Shown here: positions 11,826-23,860 of the stretch, one piece after another
Layout of the letters: each line of letters opens with the position of its first letter
Position numbering within the stretch: position 1 is the stretch's first letter
Origin: Lactuca virosa
Taxonomy: Eukaryota; Streptophyta; Magnoliopsida; Asterales; Asteraceae
Assembly: GCA_928212115.1 (NCBI GenBank)
Contig: CAKMRJ010003334.1
Span: 17,432,728-17,496,727 of the forward strand
Length of the DNA: 64,000 nucleotides
Direction: 5' to 3'
Made by a program: the position numbers and the translations under genes
Notes under the pieces: model-generated
Told to the model about the DNA's origin: nothing
The model's database searches: none
Seen by the model: only the letters and a program-made list of their open reading frames with translations

Positions 11826-11828
11826 CAA

Positions 11829-12231
11829 ATGTGGATTGACATCTATTGTGCGGACGTGTGAACAGTGTTATTCTGTGAGAATGACGAAGAAAATATGTTG
11901 TTTGATAATGTGAATACGTTCAATCTTACATAACTATTGTCATTATCATTCATTTTCACTAATTAAATCGACTATAAGGTTATTATAGATTTTTTTTATT
12001 ATTATTATCATTCTGTCAGAATGTTTATTGAGTCGTATTCTGTAAGAATGACAATGAGTGAAAAACGATATGTGAGAACAAAAATGAATAAGAATTAGTG
12101 AGAATGAATGAAAATGACAATAGTTGTGTGAGGTTGAACGTATTCACATTACTAAACAACCTATTATCTTAGTAATTATCATAGAATAGCACCGTCCACA
12201 CGTCTGCACAATAGTTGTCCATCCACATTAT
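11829..12231. mobile_element. Fold-back MITE with ~140 bp inverted arms
   Basis: The left arm 11829-11964 (ATGTGGATTGACATCTATTG, GCGGACGTGTGAACAGTG and on to TCACTAATT) is inverted at 12093-12231 (AATTAGTGAGAATGAATG and on to CACAATAGTTGTCCATCCAC). The ~130 bp spacer carries repeated ATTCTGT(C/A)AGAATG motifs. It is non-coding and bounded on both sides by AT microsatellites. Confidence 0.75.
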
Positions 12232-12238
12232 AACCTAT

Positions 12239-12240
<2 letters not shown>

Positions 12241-12300
<60 letters not shown>

Positions 12301-12303
12301 TAA
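12241..12303. repeat. (AT)n microsatellite
   Basis: AT run bordering the right side of the fold-back MITE. Confidence 0.95.
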
Positions 12304-12800
12304 CACATAGTATAAAAAGATAGTAACTTTTAATAAAATAAAAACACTACAACATCTACTATAATATTTGTATCAGAGAACTTATTAAATAAATCATACA
12401 AAAATAATATAGAAATCAACATATATTTAATATATAGAAACACTATTATCTTAATAAAAATTTGTGTTGCAATAACCATTGATGCATGCGGCAAAACTCG
12501 TTTTTGTAACTCTTCATATTTAAATGAAAAATCTTTTCAAATACATGAATTTTTTTATTAACAAAACTTACTTATATACTACTTATGTAGTTAAACACGT
12601 ATAAATAACATAAAATAAAAAATATTAACAATTCATACTCATAAGTTAAAAAAAACTCCTGAATTGTAATGATTAATTACTTTAACTTCGAAATCATAAG
12701 TATACATAAAGTAAAAAACTTTTAAGTTGTAGTGAGAGTTTCAAATAGATGGGTTTCAAAAAATTTTGAATTTATTGTAATAGATATATAGATATATAGA

Positions 12801-13077
12801 TACTAGGCGAATTATCGCGTGTTGCGCAAAATTATATTTATATAGATAAATAATAACAAACATATTTTCTTTAAAATATTTAAGTTAATATCATTAACTA
12901 TGAAATAAACACTTTCTATTAGAATTGTAAAAAATAATTATTATTCTTAAACCACATTACTTTAATCCTTATAAGATAACATAAGTGTAACACTTCTATA
13001 AATAAAATAAAATAATATGAATGATATGTGTCGTACTAAATTTAATATCTTAATAATTTGTTAAAATATTTAAGTCA

Positions 13078-13080
<3 letters not shown>
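12801..13080. repeat. AT-rich repeat, unit e
   Basis: Opens TACTAGGCGAATTATCGCGT. The part 12893-13080 has a diverged second copy at 17585-17770 (shared AATAAAATAAAATAATATGA and ATGATAT). Confidence 0.6.
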
Positions 13081-13083
<3 letters not shown>

Positions 13084-13134
<51 letters not shown>

Positions 13135-13156
13135 TATATATATATATATATATATT
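13084..13156. repeat. (AT)n microsatellite
   Basis: AT run with one AA interruption. Confidence 0.95.
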
Positions 13157-13159
13157 AAA

Positions 13160-16064
13160 ATTGTGGAGGAAAAGAACAGTAAAATTGGCACATTTTGTCC
13201 ACCTTTGGTCCCTTCATTTACATATCCGGCCCCTGTACTTCTTTAATTAATTTCTTCATATCCTTTTGTTTGTGTTTGAAGGCGTCATTATCTTCCCCCA
13301 GTGTCTCTCTCATCCGGTATCTTCTACAATGTTCCCGATTTTCTTTCGCTCCTCTCAAACGACCAACAGCTCTTTGGTTCTTGCATAGAACGCGGAATCG
13401 GTTGCCTCCGCATGCCACCAACAGGTCTTTGCTTCTTTCCCTCCTCCCAAAATACACAGCCTTTTCTCCTCTTCTCGCCTCACCCTCTTCGTTTCTTCTT
13501 CTTCTTAGAATTATCAACCTCCACCATGTCCTACCCTAGAAAGAGTGTTTCAGAATCGTCGGCCCCACCACCGACTCATCTCCACCGCAGGTATGGTTTT
13601 TTTCCCATTTTTTTTTTCTGATAACAGAGATGGAGTAACCGATCATAGGGTTACTGTAACTCTATAGCGGCTTCACTGCTTACTTCCTACAAGGCGTGTT
13701 TCAGAATACTCACCTTGGTCACGACCATTCTCAAAGCTTCAGACGCCGCCTTTTCACCGCCTCCGTCTTTCCCAGCCTCTCACCGGTGGAGAAGAACCTG
13801 ATGACAAACCTCCGGCTTTGATTGCTTCCTATGATGTGTTCCGATTTCCATTGTTCTTTACCATCATTGACGCCATGATGTATTTCATTTCTGATTTGTT
13901 TGATGGGTTCCGATTTTGATTCTTCTTTACCAGATTGAGGCGATGATGAATCTTATCTGCGAAGAACAATAATTCTGACACAAGCAAGCACCCAGGAACT
14001 TGATTCAGGTACACTTCAGCCGTAATTTTTTCCACTTTCATGCTTTATTCATTTCAAATTTCGCATTAATTGACTCTGGTAACTCTGCTAAAACATTTTC
14101 TGCTGTTTATACATTATGGTTTGCATCGTGGAATACTATTATCATCTTATACATATGAGTTTAGTAGAAAACCCAATCGCACTTTAGATGCTCGATGAAA
14201 TGCCTGAATGACACTTCAGCTTGATTAATTACATAAGTCACAATTTTACTAGCTTTTATACATAAAAAAAAGATCCGACATTTTTTTTTCAGAAATATGA
14301 CGTGTGCTTCAACAACAAAAAAATAGATTATTTTTAAAAAGAAGCTTTTGTATTGTAGAAGACATATGAACATATGTTTTTGACAATAAACTTAGTGGAA
14401 GGATAAAAGGAATATTATTCATATTGTTCGGTGGAATTTGGAAGAGGGATAAAAGGAATATTGTGGAAGGATTGAGAAGTAAAATAGTAAACACCGTGGT
14501 CACCCGATGATGCAAGTAGGTCAATCCCCTTTCGTCACCTCCGCTTCTTATCCTGACACATCTTTTACTTCCCTTCTACCTTCTTCTTTCTTCTTTATCC
14601 AATAAATTACTTTTTTTTCAGGCGTATGTAACTGCATGTCGTACAAAACACTGGCGGAAACAGAGTAAAGTTGGTTTTCTATTCAGCTTATTCGAGAAGA
14701 AGCCCGGAATTCAACCGTAACTTTCAATCTAATTATTAATTCCTTTTTATCTATTACATTTGTCAAGACCTTATACCATTTCTTAACAGCTATTATCAAC
14801 GATATCAAGATGTTCAACTTGAAAAAATTGGTTTATAGTTTGTGTGTAGATGCTTACGGTGAAGTTTTCGTTTGAAGTTGTAAGTGTTTTTTTATGGTTG
14901 GTAGAGCAACGCAGTCCAGTCGGATATAGTAGCTCCATAGTATTGTAGTTAAGAAGTTAATGGACCTGATGATGATGCAAACAAAAGGTGATAATGTATT
15001 TTGAAGTCAATTATTATTCTAACTGAAATTTTATATTCTTAATTTTATTAATTTTGGTTACATAATTGCAGAACAATATTGAAGGACTGATATCGACTAT
15101 GGAATTCATTCAATGACAGGTTGGTTCGTTCTAACTAATCCTTTTACAATTTGACTTTTTTTCTTTTATATATATAAAGGGATTTGTTTTTAATCTCACA
15201 AATTTCTTTTTGTAAAGTTTATGTTGAAGGGTGTTGAAACAAAAAGAGCAGATGTTCTTGGATGTTATTTGTTGGTAGAATATCCACCAGAAGCCATAGA
15301 TGTAGATGGCGGTTGCAAATTTAAGGTTTGATAAAATAGACATGAAAAATACATCTTTGATGCTTTCATCATTTTAACTACTGATTAGCTTCTTTAATTG
15401 ATTTTGTTTTAAAGTTTTTAGAGTTCAATAGTCAAATTGTGAAGAAAGAAGGGATGTTGAAGTCTGTAGAATATCTTCGTTGCACAGTTGCACTCTCAAT
15501 TTCATGTACCGTTCTACCCTCTATCACACCTTTTGCTACACTTCTTAATATTTTTCACAAAAAAAAAAAACCTTGAAGAAAAATGAAGCCTTGTTTATGT
15601 TCTTCGATTCCCAGCCAATTAAGAAGCTTCACGTTGATGTTTGATCCCTGAAACAACGGTTTTTAGTTGTAAAATTCAATATTGGTGATCTTTAATGAGC
15701 TGGATATCAATATAACGAATCTTTCTATCTGTTCTTAATCTACTTAATTTCTAATAAAGTAAATACATTAGTGTACAGGATTATGGAAACTATATGATGT
15801 TTCCTTTTACTTTTTCTTTCATCATCAGAAACAACCTGATTTCCGACCTCTAGCATTGCATTACCATAACGAAAATATAAAATCATTATAGCAATTACTT
15901 TCAACTTTCAAGTAAGGGCAAAAGTGTCCACTATGTGTCAATGTCGGAGCAGTTATAGGTTCATAAATCTTTATAGCAATTACCTGTGCTTCTTGCTATT
16001 TAACGTGACATAGAGAACTTTAAGCCTGTGAACGTGAAGCCTATGTATTCTAAAGGAACCAAAA

Positions 16065-16114
<50 letters not shown>

Positions 16115-17540
16115 CAAAGTCACAAAATAGATCAGATTGATTAAAAGAAATGTTAACTTTATTCTCTTTCATTGAATTTTTAAATGCAGGGAACAAGACT
16201 TGAAAGTTCCGACCCATTTAGTAAGTGTTTCATGTTTTTTCTTTCAAATTATATTTTTTAAATTTATTAAAATAACTTTTTTTATTAATTCTTTTCATTT
16301 TAGATACCGGTCTTCTATTAGGAAAGTCACTTTTTCAAATTCAGTTAAAAACTAGAGTAAAATACAAAAACGGTCGCTATTCTTTCTTATGTTTGTTGTG
16401 TATAGTCCAAATCAAAACGTTTTTCAATTTTGAACCTTATTTCATGGTTTTGTTTCAATTCCGGTCAAAAAGAACTTGAAACAATGACTAAAATGGGCAG
16501 AAATTGCAAGAAAAATCACCGTCATAAGTATGTTCTTATTATAATTTATAAGTAAAAAATGAAGTATATTGCTATTATCGGTAATAAATGTAAGTACATT
16601 GCTATTATGGGTAAGAAATTACATAAAACAATCACATACACTGGTCAAATGTTTATTTATGTAATAATGTTTCATTTTTCCCAATTAATGCAACAATGAT
16701 TTACATTTTTACCATTTATTCAACAATGTTGTACTTTTTGGTTTACCAATTTATGCAACAATCATGCTTTGGTCTTATAATGAAATGTGGTTGCAAATCA
16801 TATGTAGAAAACTATTTTCTTACATAAAATGGTAAATTGGAAAGTACAGTGCTATAAATGGTGAGTATAGACAGTTTTAGTCTCATTCAAGGTAGAAAAG
16901 AAATTTACAAACATCATTACCCATTCAACTGCTTTACTTCATCTATACAGGACCTGATGAGGTGAAAAAAGAAAAAACCTCTACTCTACATCTTGTATCT
17001 ATCTCAGTAAAGTGGTTGGATACGAAATGACAGAGTAATGTATACATAAAACCAGTTTCTTTTTTTTAAGTGTCTGAATAAGAGACTAAATGACAATTTT
17101 ACCCTTACATTCCAAAATATATATTTCACCAGTTTTAACATAACAAGAGTCATGTCAGATTTCCATTTACAACATTCTACTTTCTCTATTTTTTTTCTTC
17201 CTAACGCATTGTACTTTAAAGCAACATGTTATAACAAATAAAGTAACGAAAGTATGTTACTATTTCTTGTAGGCTGCAGCAGAATTTCGCCTGAAAGAGG
17301 TGATTAATGTACAACTCCTACTGTCACCATCCAGCAAAACAGATGAGAATACCATACACTGCCTCTGAATGTGCATGTATCAGGAGGTGAAAGAAATCTT
17401 AAAAAAAGAAGCCTAGAATGAAGACCCATCTTTTGAACATTATGTCTATTACTAACATCTTTTTGTATGCCTTACCTATGTAACCAATGTCCGTAGCGCA
17501 TAAAAAAAACCAACATTGAAGGATTCCGGAAAAACGACAT
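13160..17540 (+). other. Exon-like, possibly Helitron-captured gene segment
   Basis: I do not recognise the gene. The segment opens with a C/T-rich 5'-UTR-like stretch (13200-13520), then CACC-ATG at 13522-13527 with a short frame starting MSYPRKSVSESSAPPPTHLH, ending in an AG/GTATGG donor near 13590. Further plausible exon/intron borders are TTTACCAG before 13932, TGTGTAG/ATG before 14850, AAATGCAG/GGAACAAG near 16190 (donor A/GTAAGTG about 16220) and TTGTAG/GCTGCAG near 17275. A frame around 15220-15326 encodes VEYPPEAIDVDGGCKFK. Stops and frame changes prevent a continuous model. It lies just before a Helitron-type 3' end, so capture is a reasonable reading; a decayed resident gene is the alternative. 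Confidence 0.35.
16065..16114. repeat. (AT)n microsatellite
   Basis: AT run in a presumed intron of the exon-like segment. Confidence 0.95.
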
Positions 17541-17553
17541 TGATGGCTTCCGA

Positions 17554-17582
17554 CCCCCGCAAAGCGGGGGACACTTTTCTAG
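17554..17582 (+). mobile_element. Helitron-type 3' terminus
   Basis: A 7 bp GC stem with AAA loop (CCCCCGC-AAA-GCGGGGG, 17554-17570) is followed by eight bases and CTAG (17579-17582), with T as next base. A hairpin shortly before a CTRR end, inserted before T, is the Helitron 3' signature. The matching 5' end is not fixed; it should lie near or upstream of 13160. Confidence 0.7.
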
Positions 17583-17584
17583 TT

Positions 17585-17770
17585 GTTATAAATTATGAAA
17601 TAAACATTGTCAATTAATATTGTAAAAAATAATTATTATTCTAAAATAATATTACTTAACTTCTTATAAAATAACACATGTTTAAAACTTATATAAATAA
17701 AATAAAATAATATGAATGATATTTGCGGCAATTAATTTAATATCTTAATAAATGAAAAGTCATTAGTAAA
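17585..17770. repeat. Diverged copy of 12893-13080
   Basis: Collinear with unit e (AATTGTAAAAAATAATTATT-like core, then AATAAAATAAAATAATATGA). It begins immediately after the Helitron end and is probably the host repeat into which the Helitron inserted. Confidence 0.6.
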
Positions 17771-18556
17771 AAACATTTAGTTAAAACCTATTGAATTTTT
17801 CAATATTCATAACTTATACTATATTAATTTGAGTACTTACTAATTAAAAAATATAAGTTAAAAAGGAATATGTTTTTATTCATTTTGAAAAAGTTTTGGC
17901 ATAATGTTGAACACTTTTTAATGAAAATAAAACATATTAGTTGAATATTTACAAATAAGAATATAAATATATAATTAAGCTAAAAATGAGTGGAAATCTC
18001 ATAACTTACACGAAAAGTAATATTTGGTTAACCTAAGAGTGTTCGCATCACTCAATAACAGTGTGAATAGTTCATACATATAAATGTTCGAAGTTTGCTA
18101 GATGCAAGAGAACTCTCGAAACATTGATGGGGTTCGCATCTTTCTTGCCTTGGTTTTTTCTTTATATGTTTCTACGAATGAAAAAAAATAGTCTAACACT
18201 CATTGTGACTCAAGATATCAAATCCAACCATTTTATAAGGGATTAAGAAAGATAACAAACAACATTCTAGAAATATATCATCATCTTACATCTCCATTAC
18301 AATTCAAATATTCTATAAGACTCTGTAAATTAGATAATACCAAAAAATGAACATCATAATAATGTCAATAAAATAATGATAATATCAATACGATTTTAGT
18401 CTGGTAGAAAACTTGAAATAATTGTATACATCTCACATGCATCTTGACATCATATCCCTTGATATGATATATCCACATGCAATCTTTTTTAAGCCTTTAA
18501 TCTACGAGACAATCACCCATAATTCTCAAAACTCTACCAACATAATCTACCAATAT

Positions 18557-18601
<45 letters not shown>

Positions 18602-18872
18602 TTATTAATCAACTAGTGTCATTAGTACCATTAATTATCATAAAACTAGTACAAAAGTGCGTTATGGCGTCGGTTTTTGAAAAGCAGGTCGTCTCGGTTT
18701 TCATTTTTCTCATCACTAAGGGTCATAAACTAATTCACATGATTGTTTCCATGACAGTTTATTGAAAATGAGTCACCATTGTACATAAGACTTCACACAT
18801 TCACGTTAGTTTTACATAAAAAAAGTGACGATTTGTACGACGACCTAAAACGGTGTGCAAATGTCCTCTTTA
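17771..18872. other. Intergenic, nothing recognised
   Basis: AT-rich with an (AT)n run at 18560-18599. The last 230 bp (from ACAAAAGTGCGTTATGGCGT) look like part of an unidentified repeat. The stretch ends with CTTTA (18868-18872), the target duplication of element 1. Confidence 0.4.
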
Positions 18873-20679
18873 TGTAACATCCCAAAAATCAAGGTAAAAT
18901 TTTCATTTTTAAAATCAATCCAAAAACCATAAGTGTTTACAAAACATAGTTTCCAAAAGTCATAAACATGAATCATAGTATCCTAAAATCAAAATCTCAT
19001 AAAAATCTGGGAGGATGTGCACAATCAAGCATTCGCCTTGCCCCTATCCTTTGAAGTACATGAAACCATAGCAACCAAACTGTAAGCAAAAGCTTAGTGA
19101 GTTCCCCCAAAGTACCACACACAACCAAATAGATAACAAGATGCATATATGAGCCTTCAGCCTTACTAGACCGCCTTGCATGGCCTACAGCCTATCTGGA
19201 CCGCTCTATGGGCCTTCGACCTGACCAGACCGCCTCGTAGGGCCTAAAGCCTATCTGGACCGCCCTCTGGTCCTTCGGCCTGACTGGACCGCCTCGTAGG
19301 GCCTACGGCCTATCTGGACTGCCCCCGGGTATCTTGGCCTTCAGCACAAAGTAGGACCGCCTCAACCTAACAAACCATAACATGTCGACATATACAATTA
19401 CAATCAATAACCAACAAGTATATGTAATCATACAAATCTACCAGTCTAACACATATCCAGTGAACACAAGTAATCATACAGATCTTCCAGTCTATCATAT
19501 AACCAGCATAACATCATCTAATATACCAGGATACATAATCTAGTGGGTTGACATTGGTGTCTTCAACCCATAAGTACAGAGTGGAAAACTCACCTCACAG
19601 TCCAGAATATAGCTGAACAGATCATTGCTCCAAATAATGTCCCTACCAGTCAACTATACAATAAATAGTGACCTAAACTCCAACTACCATTCAAATTACC
19701 AAAAATACCCCCAAGTCAAACTTGGTCAACTTCCTAGTCAATTGTCAAAGTCAAAAAGTCAAAGGGTCGATACAGGCTGAGTACGCCCTGCGTACTTAGT
19801 CACTATGCACCGCGTAGTGAGACCCTTCCCTGGTTACGAGGCTCTTTATCAGTATGTGTTGTGTACTCTAAGGTATGTCTGACGTACTTACATCCGTAAC
19901 ACACTCTTCTTTAAGTGCTTATTCCATTAAGATCTCACACCCATAACTTGGATCTAGTCCCAAATATCATTCTAAGTCATAAAGTTTCCAACTTTATGAC
20001 TTTGCATGGCTAGAAGGAGTCCAAAATCAAAAAACCCTAACTTAATACACAAATCCAAGCATCATAACTCATGCATGGAGGGAAGAAAGGGACAAAGATC
20101 ACATTTTTATGGTTCCTAGCACTCAAAAACATCTAAAAGGACAACTCTTTGTTTAGAGTAACCCATACTCATGAATACCAAGATTATGGGACCAAAAATG
20201 CATAAAAACTTAAGAACTAGCAAGATCTAAGGAATATTTCATCAATTTCATAACTTTATACCTTCTGGAGGTTGCTTGCAAGGTAAAAAATTTAGATATA
20301 CAAGGCTTGAAGCTTTCCAAAATCACTCTAAAGATCTTCTTCCTTCAAGGATGGACACCAAACACACAAATGGCTCAAAAACTCACAAATGAACACTAGG
20401 GTTTGCAATGGATCGATTTAGGAGGACGGAGGCTGGAGGTGGGAGGGATTATGAGAGTTGCTTAAATAGGGTTCAAACCCTCAAAATTAGGGTTTTCTCA
20501 CCAGCCTAGTACGCCCTGTGTACACTATGAGTACGCACGAAGTACTCACATGATTTTATGTTCCTTTTAATGAGTTACGCCATGCGTAAGCCCCAAGTAC
20601 ACATGGCGTAAGGACCATTTTTGCAACAAACTTATACTTTGATTCCAAGAAGGAAAATATATGATGTCTGGGTGTTACA
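18873..20679 (-). repeat. 3' LTR of element 1
   Basis: 1,807 bp, from TGTAACATCCC to GGGTGTTACA. It contains a tandem block of GGGCCTTCGGCCTGACTGG / GGGCCTACGGCCTATCTGG units (19145-19340), GAGTACGCCCTGCGTACTT-type palindromes (about 19778-19860, 20508-20605), and TTAAATAGGG (minus-strand TATTTAA) near 20462 as probable TATA box. Confidence 0.92.
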
Positions 20680-20695
20680 ATTCTCCCCCACTTGA
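20680..20695 (-). other. Polypurine tract of element 1
   Basis: On the minus strand this reads AAGTGGGGGAGAAT directly before the 3' LTR, the usual primer site for plus-strand DNA synthesis. Confidence 0.85.
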
Positions 20696-20744
20696 ATCAG
20701 ACTTTATCCTCGAAGTTTGGTGTTGTGAATAACTCTAGGTAGTG

Positions 20745-21622
20745 CTCCCACATCTCTGCCTCAGGTTACCAAGTCCATTCGGAACCCTTCCGATGCTGCC
20801 ACTAAACTTTGACTAATGGGACCCCATTGTTGCGCAATTCCTTCGTCTTCCTATCCAAAATCGCCACTGGCCTCTCAACATAGTACTGGCGATCATCAAC
20901 CCGGATATCGTCTAAAGGAACCACTACTGAATCATCAGCCACACACTTCTGAAGATGAGAAACATGGAAGGTATTGTGAATCTGACTAAGCTCCTCTGGC
21001 AGATACAGTCGATAGGCCACCCTGCCTATCCTGGCAACTACTCGAAACGATCGACGAATCGGGGCCCCAACTTACCCCTCTTCCTAAAGCATATTACACC
21101 CTTCCAAGTTGTGATACCTTCAGTAAAACCATACCACCGACCTGGAACTCCAAATCTGATCGACGTCTATCAACATAACTCTTATGTCAACTCTGAGTTG
21201 TCTACAACCTCTGTCTGATCTGTTGGATAAGCTCTGTCTTCTAAAGGAACACATCGGTCCTTCGCATAAACTTGTGACCGACCCCCCCCCCCCCAACAAA
21301 TTAGGGTACGACACTTCCTCCCAAAAAGAAGCTCAAAAGGCGGCGCACCAATACTAGAGTGATAGTTGTTGTTGTAAGAAAATCAACCAGAGGAAGGTAG
21401 GAGTCCCAATTGCCACCAAAATCTATACCACGTGCAGTCAACATATCCTCGAGCATATGGATGGTCCGCTCACTCTGGCCGTAAATATGCGGATGATAAG
21501 CAGTGCTAAAGTGCAATCTCGTACCCATTTCCTTGTGGAACCTCTGCCAAAATCGAGAAGTGAATCGCACATCTCGATCAGATACAATGGAAAATGGAAC
21601 ACCATGACGAGAAACAATCTCA

Positions 21623-21720
<98 letters not shown>

Positions 21721-21895
21721 TATCGGCCAATTTCTCGACTGAGGAGCTCTCCCGAATAGCTAGAAAGTGGGCCCTCTTGGTCATACAATCCACAATGACC
21801 CATATCGCATCAAACCCCTTAGCCTTCATAGGTAACTTGGAGATAAAATCCATTGTGATATGTTCCCATTTCCATATGGGAACCTCCAAAGGCTA
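20745..21895 (-). pseudogene. Element 1 integrase with chromodomain-like tail
   Basis: Integrase would join element cDNA to host DNA. Minus-strand motifs in order are ITMDF (first catalytic Asp, ~21850), DAIWVIVDCMTKRAHFLAI, VSDRDVRFTS (second Asp), AYHPHIYGQSERT (Glu), then AYRLYLPEELSQIHNTFHVS and the tail PVAILDRKTKELRNNGVPLV, KV, WQHRKGSEWTW, which matches the chromodomain-like C-terminus of Tekay/Del chromoviruses. An AT microsatellite of about 95 bp (21626-21722) splits the core between EKLADIY and REIVSRHG. In-frame stops follow GVPLVKV and SEWTW, and frames change near 21300. The central residues are present but the gene cannot be translated. Confidence 0.88.
21626..21722. repeat. (AT)n microsatellite inside integrase
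   Basis: Nearly uninterrupted AT run that expands the codons following Asp-Ile-Tyr of the element 1 integrase. Confidence 0.95.
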
Positions 21896-22125
21896 CAATT
21901 TTCCCTGCAGCCTCTGGTGTTCAGCCTTGACCATATGATAGGTCAAGCACCTCTCAACGTACCCGGTTATCTCCCTCTTCATTCACGACCACCAGTAACT
22001 AAGTCTCAAATCCTAATACAACTTTGTGGCTCCAGGGTGTATCGAAAATATGGACTTATGTGCCTCCTCCATCACAGTCTGCTTGACCACGCCAAAATTT
22101 GGTACACAAACCTAACCACACCAAG

Positions 22126-22779
22126 TCAACAAACCGCGACTATCGATAGAAAACCTGTCAATCTCACCCTAAATTCTCTCCTGCTTCCAATTTTCCTTCT
22201 TGACTCCCCGGACGGAGCCTCCCTGATCAAATACATAAGCGGCGAATCGATAGAAATCCTCATACATAATCCCAGAACAGATGTGATAGCCAACTTGCGG
22301 CTCAAAGCATCAGTGACCACATTCGCTTTCCCCGGGTGATAAAGAATCTCACAGTCATAATCCTTGACCACGTCAAGCCATCTACATTGTCTAATATTCA
22401 GATTCGGGTTATCCATGAGATATCTCAGACTCTTGTGATCTGTGTAGATGGTACATCGGAACCTATCTAGATAGTGTCGCCAAATCTTGAGGGAAAACAC
22501 TAATACCCCCAACTCCAGATCATGCGTCTGATACCAAACCTCGTGAGGCTTCAGCTACCTAGAAGCATACGCAATAACTCTCCCTCATTGCATGAGTACT
22601 GCCCCTAAACCGGTTATAGAAGCATCATAATACACAATAAAATCCTCCACACCCTCCGGGAGGGTGAACTCTGGGGCCTCACATAATATCCGTATCAGCG
22701 TCTCGAACGCAGCCTGCTGCTCAGTCCCCCGACGAAAATCCATGCCCTTCCTCGTCAAAACGAGTGAGAGGCACAACAA
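22126..22779 (-). pseudogene. Element 1 RNase H
   Basis: The RNase H domain degrades the RNA strand during reverse transcription. The minus frame 22585-22779 carries FIVYYDASITGLGAVLMQ (first catalytic Asp). The next frame, 22126-22512, carries VFSLKIWRHYL, CTIYTDHKSLRYLMDNPNLN (second Asp) and LYHPGKANVVTDALSR (last Asp). Spacing is normal for gypsy RNase H. The two frames are separated by stop codons near 22550, so the domain is broken once. Confidence 0.87.
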
Positions 22780-22945
22780 CCTTGGAGAAATCCTGAATAA
22801 ACCTTCGATAATACCCTACTAAACCCATAAAACTCCTAATCTACGAAGGATACTTCGGGACCTCCCACTACATAACTGCCTCAATCTTGGCCGGGTCGAC
22901 CAGAATCTCTTTCTAGTTAATGAGGTATCCCAAGAACTAGACCTC

Positions 22946-23410
22946 CTATAACCAGAACTCACACTTCAAGAACTTGGCATAAGGCCTCTCCCTCCTCAAA
23001 ACTCCCAGCAGCTCTCGAAGGTGCTCCTCCTGTTGTTCCCTGGTCTTGGAGTAGACCAAGATATCATCGATAAAAACAATGACCAATCGGTCGAGCATCG
23101 GCCAGAATACCTGATTCATCAAATCCATAAATGTCGCCGGTGCATTGGTAAGCTCAAACAGCATCACCACGAAATCATAATGACCATAACGAGTTTGGAA
23201 CGTTGTCTTCTCCATGTCCTCCTCCCTGACTCTCATATGATGATACCCTAACCTCAAATTGATCTTGGAGAACCAAGATGCACCCTGCAGCTGATCGAAG
23301 AGTTCATCAATACGTGGAAGTGGGTAACAATTATTCACTGTCAACTTGTTCGACTCTCGGTAATCAATACACATCCGGTGTGAACCATCATTCTTCTTAA
23401 CAAACAAAAA
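22946..23410 (-). pseudogene. Element 1 reverse transcriptase
   Basis: Minus-strand RT core of 153 residues: FVKKNDGSHRMCIDYRESNK, YPLPRIDELFDQLQGASWFS, KINLRLGYH, then TTFQTRYGHYDFVVMLFELT, NAPATFMDLMN and VIVFIDDILVYSK, ending LKCEFWL. The catalytic pair in FIDD is intact, but the first catalytic Asp, normally in a KIDLRSGYH-type motif, is Asn here, which should abolish polymerisation. Stops upstream and downstream separate it from protease and RNase H. Confidence 0.92.
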
Positions 23411-23539
23411 TCGACGCTCCCCAAAGTGAACTGCTCGGTCTGATTAACTGCTTGCCCAATAGCTCCTAAAGTTGAGAGGAAAACTATTGCATCACTGTTG
23501 GTGCTAATCGGTACGACGCCTTAGCAATCGCGATGCACC

Positions 23540-23860
23540 AGGGATCAGATCGATCATGAACTCCACTTACCTTATGGGAGGCATGTCAGGTAATTCCTCC
23601 AAAAATACATTTGGAAACTCTCTGACTATAGGTACATCCAAAATCGAAACCCCCTTCTCTACCTGAGGGTCAACCACATACGCAAGATAACTCATACACC
23701 CATGTTGTAGATATTGTCGAGCCCTAGCAACAAAACAAAAGGATGATCCAACCCTGGTACCCTCACCATAAATAGTCAATTCTCCCCCACTTGGGGGTTC
23801 GAACCACCACCCGCTGCCCCTCACAATATAGCATGGCACCAAACCTGCTCAACCAGTCCA
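23540..23860 (-). pseudogene. Element 1 protease-RT linker
   Basis: The minus frame 23567-23842 has WFEPPSGGELTIYGEG, CFVARARQYLQHGCMSYLAY and VPIVREFPNVFLEELPDMPP, the segment between retropepsin and RT in Tekay-type elements. The catalytic Asp-Ser-Gly region farther upstream (23860-24190) is too decayed for me to place. Confidence 0.75.

Larger units (their letters stand above)
11500..12790. repeat. AT-rich repeat, unit d, interrupted by a MITE
   Basis: 11500-11780 aligns by eye to 7625-7905 and 12300-12760 aligns to 7905-8230, so this is one copy of the same family. It is split by the fold-back element at 11829-12231 and its flanking AT runs. Confidence 0.55.

Noticed and set aside
13195..13621. 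Overlapping open frames on both strands
   Set aside because: They lie in a C/T-rich UTR-like stretch with no domain; the better-placed ATG is at 13525 in a different context.
17540..17590. Rho-independent terminator-like GC hairpin with T run
   Set aside because: Bacterial terminators are not relevant here; the hairpin plus CTAG fits a Helitron end.
22600..23400. Element 1 RT as an active enzyme because FIDD is intact
   Set aside because: The first catalytic Asp is Asn and the frame is broken before and after.
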